64,000 nt of DNA from the NCBI RefSeq assembly GCF_030546645.1, contig NZ_JAUOTO010000001.1, positions 806,001 to 870,000 on the forward strand. Reading direction: 5' to 3'. The position numbers were made by a program, and so were the translations under genes. Shown here piece after piece: positions 51,640 through 60,544 of this stretch; the stretch's first letter is position 1; the number at the start of each line of letters is the position of its first letter. The notes under the pieces were generated by a model. That model was not told the DNA's origin and did no database searches. It worked only from the letters and a program-made list of their open reading frames with translations. The stretch comes from Flavitalea plasmicola. GTDB lineage: Bacteria > Bacteroidota > Bacteroidia > Chitinophagales > Chitinophagaceae.

Positions 51640-53445
51640 GTGAATAATAAAGCCAGGGTAACCGCGAACATTGCACTGTGTTGTGTGCTCTTTTTCGCTT
51701 CATGCAGGAAATACCTCGATCAGGTCCCCAATGACCGCATCAATATGGACGAGGTATTTAAAAAGCAATCGCTGTCCGAACAATTTCTTGCGAACATATA
51801 CAGCAATATTATCGACGAAGGCGATCCGATCCATAACCATCCCTACATAGGGACGGCTGATGACATCGACTTTACATGGTCGGGCGGAGGAACTTTGAAT
51901 TATGCCGTGAATGTGGGAAACATGGGAAGGGCCAACCTTGTTTTTGATTTTTGGCAGGGTTTGTATGGCGGCATCCGTTCGGCAAGTTATTTCATGCAGC
52001 ATGTAGATGAGAATGATGAGATCCGGCGGTTGCATGGCCAGGATATGATCGATCGATACAAGGCGGAAGCAAGATTTTTAAGAGCTTATTTCTATTTCTC
52101 CCTGATGCGCCAGTATGGGCCTGTGATATTGATGGGCGATAAGGTGATCGCGCCGGATGCGCCTGCCGCGCAGTTCCAGCTGGCAAGAAGCCCTTGGGAC
52201 AGCTGCGTCGACTATGTGGTAAAAGAGTTGGACGAGGTATCCGCCCAGCTGCCCATCGTCGCTGTAAGAGACGGAAATACAAGCGATGCGGATTATGGCC
52301 GGGCTACCAAAGGCATGGCATTGGCAGTGAAGGCAAGACTCCTGCTGTATGCTGCGAGCCCGCAGTACAACGGGAATACGGATGCCTTGTTGGCGAACTT
52401 CAAGACCGGCGCTGGCACGCCCCTGATCTCTCCGGATTATGATCCTGAAAAATGGCGCAAAGCCGCCGACGCGGCAAAGGCGGTCATTGATATGGGCATC
52501 TATTCGCTGTACAAGGACCCTTCTGGCGACCCGATCAAATCTTTACAAGGCATTTTTTCCCAAGGGTGGAACGCTGAGCAGATCTTTGTTAGAAAAGGGA
52601 ATGGCCTGATCACATGGGATGTTCATTGCGAGCCCCGGCAGGCCGGTGGTTGGAGTGGTGTGGGCCCTACGCAGGAGATGGTGGATTCCTATTTTATGTC
52701 TGACGGCAAATTACCGACGGAGTCCTCATTATATGCTGAAACGGGATTTACAGACGTTGGTGGGCAGCAGATCTATAACATGTATTTAAACCGCGAGCCC
52801 AGGTTTTACAGGGATGTAACGTATAACAATAGTACCTGGCAGGGTGGGACCATGTCCAGGCCGGCGCCCGTCACTTTTTATGCCAATGGGCCCAATGGCA
52901 GGAACGGTCATCCGACAGATTGGACGAAGACCGGCTATTTATGCAGGAAAAATGTGGCGCCGCAGACCAATGTTGGATCCGGAGGCAACGGTCAGCAGCA
53001 GCAAAGACCACTGGCACTGTTCCGCCTCGCCGAAATTTACCTGGATTACGCTGAAGCCTTGAATGAGATCGATCCGGGGAATAGCGATATTTTGAAATAT
53101 CTCAACATGATCCGCGAACGGGCCGGCATCCCGCTTTACGGCGCAGGCGTCAACCCGCTTCCAATTCCTGCGAGCCAGACAGAGATGCGGAAAAGAATAT
53201 GGGCGGAAAGAAAGGTGGAACTTGCCTACGAAGGGCATCGATTCTTTGATATTCGCAGATGGAAGATCGCACCGCAGGTGATGGGCGTTCTGCACGGAAT
53301 GGATATTACGAAGAACGACAACTCTTTCTATACAAGAGTACCAACCATCACGCCGCATCTTTTCCTGCCATCGTATTATTGGTGGCCTATCTCTCAATAT
53401 GAATTGGACAGAGACCGGGTCCTCATTGAAAACCCCGGCTACTGA
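51640..53445 (+). CDS. SusD/RagB-family lipoprotein, PUL 2
   Basis: 601 residues from a GTG at 51640 (NNKARVTANIALCCVLFFASC); the lipobox Cys near residue 22 anchors it. Family motifs include YLDQVPNDRINMDEVF, YKAEARFLRAYFYFSLMRQYGPVILMG, FRLAEIYLDYAEALNEIDPGN, LNMIRERAGIPLYG and IWAERKVELAYEGHRFFDIRRWKIA. At about 600 residues it is longer than the PUL 1 SusD, as in the large-SusD group. It follows susC by 34 bases. Confidence 0.94.
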   Translation: MNNKARVTANIALCCVLFFASCRKYLDQVPNDRINMDEVFKKQSLSEQFLANIYSNIIDEGDPIHNHPYIGTADDIDFTWSGGGTLNYAVNVGNMGRANLVFDFWQGLYGGIRSASYFMQHVDENDEIRRLHGQDMIDRYKAEARFLRAYFYFSLMRQYGPVILMGDKVIAPDAPAAQFQLARSPWDSCVDYVVKELDEVSAQLPIVAVRDGNTSDADYGRATKGMALAVKARLLLYAASPQYNGNTDALLANFKTGAGTPLISPDYDPEKWRKAADAAKAVIDMGIYSLYKDPSGDPIKSLQGIFSQGWNAEQIFVRKGNGLITWDVHCEPRQAGGWSGVGPTQEMVDSYFMSDGKLPTESSLYAETGFTDVGGQQIYNMYLNREPRFYRDVTYNNSTWQGGTMSRPAPVTFYANGPNGRNGHPTDWTKTGYLCRKNVAPQTNVGSGGNGQQQQRPLALFRLAEIYLDYAEALNEIDPGNSDILKYLNMIRERAGIPLYGAGVNPLPIPASQTEMRKRIWAERKVELAYEGHRFFDIRRWKIAPQVMGVLHGMDITKNDNSFYTRVPTITPHLFLPSYYWWPISQYELDRDRVLIENPGY

Positions 53446-53486
53446 TCGATATTGCCTTGCCCATAAATTATTAAAAATCGAATCGA

Positions 53487-54431
53487 ATGAGACATATTAT
53501 ACTGACAGTGCTGGTCATTTCGTCTGCGATGGCCGGCTGTAAGGAAGAGGTCAATCTGCCTCCTCAGCCATTGTCGAAATATATCCAATTATATATGCCG
53601 CAGGCTGTCAACGGTCCTGTGACCTACAATTTAAACACGGGCGATACAATCCCGCCAGTGATCATTTACGGCGCCGACTACGGCGGAGCCGACTATCCGG
53701 ATCAGGATATTCCCGTCACTTTTACCGTGGACGCTTCACTTGTCGATACGTTCAATATCTCGCACAATACGAATTATACCCTGCTTCCGTCCAAAAGCTA
53801 CAAGATGAGTGAATTGAACGGAGTGATCAAAAAAGGCCAGCTGGCGACCGAACCGCTGAAGATCAGTATAACGTTGAAAGGTGATAGCGCACCGGATATT
53901 TCCAAGGCATATATTCTTCCCGTAACGATTACAAAATCTGCGGTACAGGTGAATGAGAACCTGAGAACGGCCTATTTTATTATTAATATCATTCCAACTT
54001 ATTTTGACCGCAGCAGCTGGCAGATCATTGACTTTTCTTCCCAGGAGAGCGTGGGGGAAGGAGCAAACAACGGGAGGGCCATTTTTGCCCTCGACGGCAA
54101 TATCAATACCTATTGGCACAGCCAATGGAAAGATGCGGCGCCCGGGCCGCCGCATTATTTTACCATCGACATGGGTGAAACAAGATCTATTCTTGGAGGA
54201 GCCTTTGTTGATCGACAGAATGCAAGCAATGGCAGACCGCAGGATATTCAGATATTCTTAAGCGACAACAATATTGATTGGAGTTTGGCTTATTCCGGTA
54301 CTTTACTGAATACAGCAGATCTGCAAAAAGTGTTTTTTAGCACGGCAATGAATGGCCGGTATGTTAAACTGCAGATAAACACCGCTTATTCATCTGATCT
54401 TACGCATTTGGCCGAATTCTATTTATTCTAG
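53487..54431 (+). CDS. Surface lipoprotein with DUF1735 and F5/8 type C (discoidin) domains, PUL 2
   Basis: 314 residues. Lipobox VISSAMAGC places the anchor at Cys 18. Residues about 28-165 are a DUF1735 (BT_3987-like) domain (YIQLYMPQAVNGPVTYNLN, IPVTFTVDASLVDTFN, AYILPVTITKSA). Residues about 180-314 are an F5/8 type C carbohydrate-binding domain (ALDGNINTYWHSQWKDAAPGPPHYFTIDMG, NGRYVKLQIN). Such SusE-position proteins bind glycan at the cell surface. It is the last gene of PUL 2 and is followed by a terminator. Confidence 0.9.
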   Translation: MRHIILTVLVISSAMAGCKEEVNLPPQPLSKYIQLYMPQAVNGPVTYNLNTGDTIPPVIIYGADYGGADYPDQDIPVTFTVDASLVDTFNISHNTNYTLLPSKSYKMSELNGVIKKGQLATEPLKISITLKGDSAPDISKAYILPVTITKSAVQVNENLRTAYFIINIIPTYFDRSSWQIIDFSSQESVGEGANNGRAIFALDGNINTYWHSQWKDAAPGPPHYFTIDMGETRSILGGAFVDRQNASNGRPQDIQIFLSDNNIDWSLAYSGTLLNTADLQKVFFSTAMNGRYVKLQINTAYSSDLTHLAEFYLF

Positions 54432-54433
54432 AG

Positions 54434-54467
54434 AAAAAGGGATTGGCAGTTGTCAATCCTCTTTTTT
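54434..54467 (+). terminator. Intrinsic terminator of PUL 2
   Basis: GGATTG (54440-54445) pairs with CAATCC (54454-54459) around an 8-base loop, extended by A/T pairing of flanking runs and followed by T6. It starts two bases after the stop at 54431. Confidence 0.8.
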
Positions 54468-54473
54468 CAAAAA

Positions 54474-54499
54474 AATACATAGAAACATTTCGATGTATT
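54474..54499. promoter_or_regulatory. Operator-like inverted repeat upstream of arsR-type gene
   Basis: AATACAT (54474-54480) and ATGTATT (54493-54499) are perfect arms 12 bases apart. The minus-strand segment 54496-54483 reads ACATCGAAATGTTT, which recurs as ACATCGAAATATTT (54842-54855) upstream of the MFS gene. The -33 position of the promoter lies inside this site, so a bound repressor would block transcription. Confidence 0.6.
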
Positions 54500-54518
54500 G
54501 ATATTATCCATACCTTTG
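54488..54518 (+). promoter_or_regulatory. Promoter of the arsR-type gene
   Basis: TTTC (54488-54491), exactly 19 bases, then TACCTTTG (54511-54518): a one-mismatch match to TTTG-N19-TAnnTTTG, ending 7 bases before the ATG at 54526. Confidence 0.6.
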
Positions 54519-54525
54519 TCCTGTA

Positions 54526-54804
54526 ATGATGGATAATAAGAAAATAGAGAAGATCTCCAGGGCATTAAGCGATGCCAGCCGGATAACTATTTTACAGCAG
54601 TTCAAAAAAAGAGACGACTGCCTGTATTGTGCGGAAGTGCATGATATTCTTGATCTTACACAGCCTTCCGTCTCACATCATTTAAAGCAGTTGGTAGAGG
54701 CCGAACTGCTGTTGGCCGAAAAAGAAGGACGTAATCTTAAATATGTCCTCAACGAACAGGTCCTCAACGAATACATTTCCTCTTTAAATGACCTTAAAAA
54801 GTAA
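54526..54804 (+). CDS. ArsR-family transcriptional repressor
   Basis: 92 residues (or 91 from the second ATG). Winged helix: ISRALSDASRITILQQF, then AEVHDILDLTQPSVSHHLKQLVEAELLLAEKEGRNLKYVLN. Cysteines C32 and C35 (DDCLYCAEV) stand close to where ArsR holds its metal-binding cysteines, so metal or oxidant sensing is possible, but this pattern alone is not proof. It is followed by an MFS gene; both promoters share an operator-like sequence, which suggests repression of itself and the transporter. Confidence 0.9.
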   Translation: MMDNKKIEKISRALSDASRITILQQFKKRDDCLYCAEVHDILDLTQPSVSHHLKQLVEAELLLAEKEGRNLKYVLNEQVLNEYISSLNDLKK

Positions 54805-54841
54805 ATGACGAGGGGCCCGTGGCCCTGTTATCGGATTTAAA

Positions 54842-54863
54842 ACATCGAAATATTTAAATATTT
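54842..54863. promoter_or_regulatory. Operator-like site upstream of the MFS gene
   Basis: ACATCGAAATATTT (54842-54855) matches the arsR-upstream element in 13 of 14 positions, and AAATATTTAAATATTT (54848-54863) is a perfect 16-base palindrome ending 6 bases before the GTG start. Likely target of the upstream ArsR protein. Confidence 0.55.
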
Positions 54864-54869
54864 TAATCT

Positions 54870-56081
54870 GTGAAAAGATCTATTTACATCATGGCGCTCG
54901 GCGCCTTCGGCATCATCACCACCGAATTTGGGGTTATTGGCATCCTGCCGGATCTGGCAAAGGAATTCCATATTTCTATCGACACTGCCGGCTGGCTGCT
55001 CAGTGCATTTGCCTTGACCGTGGCCCTGGCCGGGCCCTTTACCAATATGCTCACTGCCAAACTGAACCGCAAATTTGTTATGTGCCTGGTGCTGGGCATC
55101 TTCGTTCTTTCCAATTTATTGTCCGCCGTAGCGCCCAACTTTACAGTACTAATGATAGCCCGTATCCTGCCAGCATTTCTACACCCCGTGTTTTGGGCGG
55201 TAGCCATGACCGCAGCGGCTAAACAGGCCGGACCGAAAGACGCGCCCAAGGCCATCGCCATCGTAATGGGAGGCCTAAGCGTCGCCACCGTCCTGGGCGT
55301 GCCCCTGACAACCTATATGGCCGATCTGTTCAACTGGAGAGCGTCATTCATCGTATCCGCCGCCATCAACCTGCTGGCCTTTGGAGCGCTCTACCTCTTT
55401 GCTCCATCGATGCCCGTTAATGAAAGCCAGGCAAGCCCGGCAAGCCAGCTAAAAATATTACGCAGCACACATTTATGGGTCAAACTGCTGGCCTCCACCA
55501 TTATATTGGCAGGTATGTTCGCCACCTACGGCTACCTGGCCGAATATCTTGACAAGATCTCTCATATGAATGGAGCGCAGATAAGCATCATGCTGCTGGT
55601 CTTCGGCGGTACAGGTATCTTAGGCAACTGGCTTACAGGCATCGCGCTGAGTAAGAACATAACCCTTACTGTACGCCTGGCGCTGATCCTTTTAGTGGTG
55701 ATGCATATCCTGGCTTACCAGTTCGGTGGGTATTTCATCCCGATGGTAATCATACTCTCTATCTGGGGCTTTATCCACACCGGCGGGTTCCTGGTTGCTA
55801 ACCTTCATCTTACCCATGATATCAGGGAACCTGCACTTGACTTTGTCAACAGCCTGCTCCCGTCTTTTTTTAACGCGGGTATTACCATTGGCACCTTGCT
55901 GGGCGGTTTTGTCATCGCCCGGTACGGCATCCATGAGGTCATCTGGATGACAGTACCTTTACTTCTACTGTCGCTTGGGTTGACTTTTATCACTGCTCCC
56001 GTAAAAAGGACGGCCGGCAAGAAAGCCATGGTGCAACTGCGACAAACGAAAGTAGGCGAAATGGCCACGATTGGCGAATAG
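54870..56081 (+). CDS. MFS transporter (AraJ/drug-efflux type)
   Basis: 403 residues from a GTG at 54870 (KRSIYIMALGAFGIITTEFGVIGILPDLAKEF). Twelve hydrophobic helices are evident. ISIDTAGWLLSAFALTVALAGPFTNMLTAKLNRK contains the loop 2-3 region of the DHA1/AraJ group. Substrate unknown; the ArsR control suggests export of a toxic compound or metal complex rather than sugar uptake. Confidence 0.9.
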   Translation: MKRSIYIMALGAFGIITTEFGVIGILPDLAKEFHISIDTAGWLLSAFALTVALAGPFTNMLTAKLNRKFVMCLVLGIFVLSNLLSAVAPNFTVLMIARILPAFLHPVFWAVAMTAAAKQAGPKDAPKAIAIVMGGLSVATVLGVPLTTYMADLFNWRASFIVSAAINLLAFGALYLFAPSMPVNESQASPASQLKILRSTHLWVKLLASTIILAGMFATYGYLAEYLDKISHMNGAQISIMLLVFGGTGILGNWLTGIALSKNITLTVRLALILLVVMHILAYQFGGYFIPMVIILSIWGFIHTGGFLVANLHLTHDIREPALDFVNSLLPSFFNAGITIGTLLGGFVIARYGIHEVIWMTVPLLLLSLGLTFITAPVKRTAGKKAMVQLRQTKVGEMATIGE

Positions 56082-56155
56082 GGGCCATCACCCTTTGATC
56101 AAGAGCACAGCGGCGGGGTTCAGGAAATAGGCAGGGTTTTTGAATACCCCCGGAT

Positions 56156-58618
56156 ATGCCGTCCGGAAAACTCATTCTTCTCATAGCGTTGTTGACGTCA
56201 TTATGCTACTGGCCCTCCCAGGTTTTGGGCCAGGTAATTACCTCCACGCCTGCACCTGCTGCGACAGGCGCCTTCCAGCTCAAGATCACTACGACCCCTG
56301 CTTCCTGCGCTTCCGGCAATGGAATGATCACGGTCAACCCTTCGGGCGGCCTGTCACCCTACAGCTACTCCTTTGACGGCGATTCCTGGCAACGTAGTGG
56401 CTACCATTCTGCCAGCGGGGGGACCCATACCGTCGATGTGCGGGACGCCACCGGCGCTATCGTCAGCGCTACTGTCAATGTCCTGAACAACGGGAATCCG
56501 CCCACAGCGACCATCACCAACATCAAAAAGCCTTCCGGCTGTACTTCCAAAGACGCGAGCCTTACCGTACTGGCCTCGGGCGGAACGCCTCCCTATTCCT
56601 ATAGTTTGGCAGGAGAAGGTTGGCAGAAATCCCCCACATTCAGTAACCTTACTTCCGGATATTACGGTCTCTATGTGGTCGATGCCAAAGGCTGCACATA
56701 TAGTACCGCTTATACATTTTATGGTTGTGTTTCCGTGACCTCCAGCGGTACCAACGCCACCTGCAGCAATAACAATGGGACCATCACGGTAGAAGCCCGT
56801 GATGCGCATCCACCCTATACTTATTCTCTCAACGGAATAAATTACCAGGGCAGCGGTAAGTTTACGGGACTATCCGCAGGGATTCATACGATACATATAA
56901 AGGATGGCAGAGGGCAAGTATCCCTGTTCTCTTATACGCTGGGATATGCCTGTAGCCTCGGCCTCAGCGGCACCGGGACAGACATGACCTGCGGCGGCTC
57001 ACCCGATGGCACCATCACGGCCAAAGCCGTTGGCGGAGCGCCGCCCTACTCCTACACAATCGACGGCATTCATTTTCAGCCGAGCAACGTATTTGGGGGG
57101 CTTCTTTCGGGTTTGTATACTGTAATGGTGAAGGATGGTTCAAACAACAGGCACCAGGTCAACGTGACCGTGGGGGGGAATTGTCCGGGCCCTGCTGTGA
57201 CCGTCACCGTGCAGAGCCCCGACTGCCATCATTCTTCCGGCACTATTACTGTACACGCTGTTCGCGGCACGGCTCCGTATGTGTATTCGCTGGATGGCGT
57301 CAAATTCCAAGCTTCCGCCGTTTTCCCATCCTTGCCCGTAGGTAATTATAAAGTCACCGTCAAAGATGCCAATGGCCTCACTGCCACTACTGCCGTGGCC
57401 CTCGTCAATCCATCGGCTCCTGCTGTTTCCGTCACAACGCATAACGCCGACTGCAGCGGTCAGGGGGCTACTGTGACCATCCGGGCATCAGGAGGCGCCT
57501 CGCCACTGCAATACAGCCTGGACGGGGCGAACTACCAGGCTGGAAATGTTTTTAGCAACGTACCCATAGGGAAGTTTACGGCGTATGTAAAAGATGCGAA
57601 GGGCTGCGTCGGCGACCAGGCCGGGGAGATAATACAACAATGCATTAAAGCGACCCTTGCATCCACCGGTGCCGGCTGCGGAAAGAGCGATGGTTCCATT
57701 AATGTCTCGGCGTCCGGCGGCACCGGGCGTTATACATATTCCCGGGACGGCGTGAATTTTCAATCTTCTCCTGTCTTCTCCTCATTACCCGTGGGCAGCT
57801 ATACAGTGACGATCAAAGATGCGGGCGGGCTCACCGCTACTGTTACGGACAGCGTACCCCTGAACAATGATCTGACGGTACATGCCGGCCCTGAAATAGA
57901 TCTATGCGAGGGGAATGCTGCAGTCATTAAAGCCACTTCCAACGGTACTGCTTTCATATGGCAGCCCGCCACCGGCCTGAATGATCCTGCCCTTCTTCAG
58001 CCGACGGCTTCCCCGCGGACTTCTACCACCTATTCGCTGACCGCTCGCAATGGCCCCTGTCAACAGACTGTATCCGTCAATGTGGTCGTCCACCCTACGC
58101 CCATCTTATCTGCCGGCCAGGACACCTCCATTCTGACAGGGCAGTCTCTTACCCTGCATGCAGAGGACATAAATAACAGCGGTTTCAATAGCTGGCAGTG
58201 GAGCCCCCCGGATGGTCTCGACAATCCCACTTCAAAGGATCCTGTAGCCAATCCGGAAAAAAGCACTACCTACACGGTGACGGCGGCTACGGATGGAGGA
58301 TGTACAGCCACTGCCAGTGTCTCCATAAAGGTTTTTAGCACGTCGAATATATTCGTCCCCAATGCCTTTACGCCCAATGGAGACGGACACAACGACGTTC
58401 TGAAGGCCATACCCATAGGGATAAGGGACTTCGGATATTTTGCCGTCTGGAACCGCTGGGGGCAGCGTGTCTTTTATACAACGGACCCCGCTATCGGGTG
58501 GGATGGCTCCATCAGCGGGAGGCTAGGGGAGGCGGGCACCTTTGTTTGGAAGGCCAGCGGCGTGGATTATAAAGGAGATCGGGTCCAGCAGGAAGGAACA
58601 GTGCTTTTGATCCGGTAA
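56156..58618 (+). CDS. SprB-repeat surface protein with T9SS type B sorting domain
   Basis: 820 residues with a signal peptide (about 1-26, ending VLGQ). From about 40 to 570 there are repeated units of roughly 75-85 residues built on C-x(6-8)-GTITV-x-A-x-GG-x-PPY-x-YSLDG-x-x-FQ-x-S and GxYTVTVKDAxG, the SprB repeat pattern of gliding adhesins. Residues about 575-730 are Ig/PKD-like. The last 90 (NIFVPNAFTPNGDGHND, YFAVWNRWGQRVFYT, GWDGSISG, GTFVWKASGVDY) are the type B sorting domain. Probably a mobile or anchored cell-surface adhesin. Confidence 0.92.
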   Translation: MPSGKLILLIALLTSLCYWPSQVLGQVITSTPAPAATGAFQLKITTTPASCASGNGMITVNPSGGLSPYSYSFDGDSWQRSGYHSASGGTHTVDVRDATGAIVSATVNVLNNGNPPTATITNIKKPSGCTSKDASLTVLASGGTPPYSYSLAGEGWQKSPTFSNLTSGYYGLYVVDAKGCTYSTAYTFYGCVSVTSSGTNATCSNNNGTITVEARDAHPPYTYSLNGINYQGSGKFTGLSAGIHTIHIKDGRGQVSLFSYTLGYACSLGLSGTGTDMTCGGSPDGTITAKAVGGAPPYSYTIDGIHFQPSNVFGGLLSGLYTVMVKDGSNNRHQVNVTVGGNCPGPAVTVTVQSPDCHHSSGTITVHAVRGTAPYVYSLDGVKFQASAVFPSLPVGNYKVTVKDANGLTATTAVALVNPSAPAVSVTTHNADCSGQGATVTIRASGGASPLQYSLDGANYQAGNVFSNVPIGKFTAYVKDAKGCVGDQAGEIIQQCIKATLASTGAGCGKSDGSINVSASGGTGRYTYSRDGVNFQSSPVFSSLPVGSYTVTIKDAGGLTATVTDSVPLNNDLTVHAGPEIDLCEGNAAVIKATSNGTAFIWQPATGLNDPALLQPTASPRTSTTYSLTARNGPCQQTVSVNVVVHPTPILSAGQDTSILTGQSLTLHAEDINNSGFNSWQWSPPDGLDNPTSKDPVANPEKSTTYTVTAATDGGCTATASVSIKVFSTSNIFVPNAFTPNGDGHNDVLKAIPIGIRDFGYFAVWNRWGQRVFYTTDPAIGWDGSISGRLGEAGTFVWKASGVDYKGDRVQQEGTVLLIR

Positions 58619-58706
58619 AAATAGGGAGAAAACGCCTGGTGCCAGGTGAGCAGAAACTTTCTGCACGTGTTCCGAAATCACCGAAAAATAGCCTACATTA
58701 GGCATT

Positions 58707-59465
58707 ATGAAATCATTGCTTGCTTTTCTCGTATGCGTCACGGCGGCCGGCCTGGCGCAAGCCCAGCCCTCAAGGTTTAGCCGCGAAATTTATGTCGAAA
58801 AAGGCGATACGCTGTCCTATCGCATGTTGTTTCCCGATGCCAACAGGCAAAGAAGATACCCATTGGTGGTCTTTTTGCACGGGTCGGGCGAACGGGGCAA
58901 TGACAACGACGCACAATTAAAGTGGGGAGTGATGAACTTTGCGACCGACCAGAATATGCTGGCGCATCCGGCGATCGTCATCGCGCCGCAGTGCCCCGAG
59001 CGCCAAACCTGGAGCAGCGTGACGCCCGACAAGAACAGGGAAGGAATGACGTTGAACGCCGAGCCGAGTAAGCCTATGCGCTTGCTCATCGGGCTTATCC
59101 GCCAGTTGGAGACGAAGATGCCAGTGGATACCAATCGGATATACATCACCGGATTATCTATGGGAGGTTACGGGACCTACGATGGGCTCGAGCGATATCC
59201 TGATCTGTTTGCCGCCGCAGTACCGGTGTGCGGTGCCGGCGACACTTCACGGGCGGCATCGATCGCCCATGTCCCGATGTGGATCTACACGGGGGCGGAA
59301 GACCCCGCGGTCAACGCATCGTACAGCCTGGCCATGTTTGAAGCATTGACGCACGCCGGCGCACATCCGGGTTTCACCCAATACCCAGAGGTCGGGCATT
59401 TTTCATGGCTGGGGGCGTACAGCGATCCGTTGATGATAGAGTGGCTGTTCAGACAGCATAAGTAA
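58707..59465 (+). CDS. Secreted alpha/beta-hydrolase esterase/peptidase-like protein
   Basis: 252 residues with a signal peptide (about 1-20). The fold motifs are YPLVVFLHGSGERGNDN (oxyanion region), the nucleophile elbow GLSMGGYGTYDGLERYP (Ser) and late His in YPEVGHFSW, with Asp in GAEDPAV. It resembles phospholipase/carboxylesterase or feruloyl-esterase-like enzymes with the prolyl-oligopeptidase-type catalytic fold. Substrate unknown. A sialidase-like gene follows 13 bases later, suggesting co-transcription. Confidence 0.87.
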   Translation: MKSLLAFLVCVTAAGLAQAQPSRFSREIYVEKGDTLSYRMLFPDANRQRRYPLVVFLHGSGERGNDNDAQLKWGVMNFATDQNMLAHPAIVIAPQCPERQTWSSVTPDKNREGMTLNAEPSKPMRLLIGLIRQLETKMPVDTNRIYITGLSMGGYGTYDGLERYPDLFAAAVPVCGAGDTSRAASIAHVPMWIYTGAEDPAVNASYSLAMFEALTHAGAHPGFTQYPEVGHFSWLGAYSDPLMIEWLFRQHK

Positions 59466-59478
59466 AGCCTTAGGTGTT

Positions 59479-60528
59479 ATGATAAAGTTATCAATTCTGT
59501 CGGTAGGAATTATTATCTCTGTCTTGTTGCCGTCATCAAAAACAGACGATAATACGATTGCAGAAGGAGAGCAGCCTCAAATTGCAGCGGACAATAGGGG
59601 CATCGTACGAGTCGTATTTGGCCGGAAAGACACGATTTTCTGTGTTACTTCCAGCGATCAGGGGAGCACTTTTTCAAAACCCGTTATGGTCGCGAAAATA
59701 CCTGAAATGCATCTGGGTATGTCCCGCGGACCTCAAATTGCTAGCTCTGCCAGCTATTCAATCATCACCGCGATGGATAAATCAGGCGATATACATTGTT
59801 TTCAGCTTAACCACTCATCGAAGGAATGGAAAAACATGGGAACAATTAATGACTTGAAAGGATCAACTCCGGAAGGGTTAATGAGCACAGCGGCGGATAA
59901 AAAGGATAATTTCTACGCTGTTTGGCTGGATACACGCACCGGCAATAAAAATCAGATTTATTTCTCCTCGGCTTCAGGTGGTGCGGATCATTGGTCAAAA
60001 AACACTTTGGTCTATCAGTCGCCGGATGGACATGTCTGCGAATGCTGCAAACCGAGTATTGCCGCTGAAGGATCAGGTGTAGCCATCATGTTCAGGAACT
60101 GGCTAAATGGCTCAAGGGACCTTTACCTGCTGCGGTCATTGGATAAGGGTAGATCATTTAAAGCCGCTGAAAAGCTGGGAATGGGTACCTGGAAATTGAA
60201 CGGCTGCCCGATGGACGGCGGAGGCGTCTACATTGCTCCGTCTATGGATGTTTACACCGTCTGGCAGCGTGAGGGTAATACTTACTATTGCAAACCAGGC
60301 CAGATGGAGACACAATTGGGTAAGGGTAGAGCATGTAGTATTGCGGGAACAGCCGACAATGTAGTATTTACTATGCAGAGCAGAGACACGCTAAAGGCGA
60401 TAAAACTTCGAACCAAAAGTGAAACAACGATTGGAACAGGCAATGCGCTAAGATCTATTGTATTGCCCGATAATAAGATATTGTGTGTTTGGGAACAGGA
60501 CAATAAGATTAAATTTAGAAGAGCCTAA
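59479..60528 (+). CDS. Sialidase-fold (BNR-repeat) protein with CxCC motif
   Basis: 349 residues with a hydrophobic N-terminus (about 3-18). Asp-box-like repeats SSDQGSTFSKP and SLDKGRSFKAA and a propeller pattern indicate the sialidase fold. The characteristic sialidase Arg triad is not assignable by eye. Cysteines cluster in GHVCECCKPSI (near 195) and NGCPMDGGG, a pattern that may bind metal. Most likely a periplasmic propeller of unknown function, not necessarily a sialidase. Co-directional with the esterase gene. Confidence 0.72.
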   Translation: MIKLSILSVGIIISVLLPSSKTDDNTIAEGEQPQIAADNRGIVRVVFGRKDTIFCVTSSDQGSTFSKPVMVAKIPEMHLGMSRGPQIASSASYSIITAMDKSGDIHCFQLNHSSKEWKNMGTINDLKGSTPEGLMSTAADKKDNFYAVWLDTRTGNKNQIYFSSASGGADHWSKNTLVYQSPDGHVCECCKPSIAAEGSGVAIMFRNWLNGSRDLYLLRSLDKGRSFKAAEKLGMGTWKLNGCPMDGGGVYIAPSMDVYTVWQREGNTYYCKPGQMETQLGKGRACSIAGTADNVVFTMQSRDTLKAIKLRTKSETTIGTGNALRSIVLPDNKILCVWEQDNKIKFRRA

Positions 60529-60544
60529 CGCCTTTCTTACTTTT

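Noticed and set aside
58635..58664. Two short hairpins after the SprB-repeat gene (CCTGG-TG-CCAGG and GCAGAAA-C-TTTCTGC)
   Set aside because: Loops of one or two bases and no following T-run, so they do not qualify as an intrinsic terminator.
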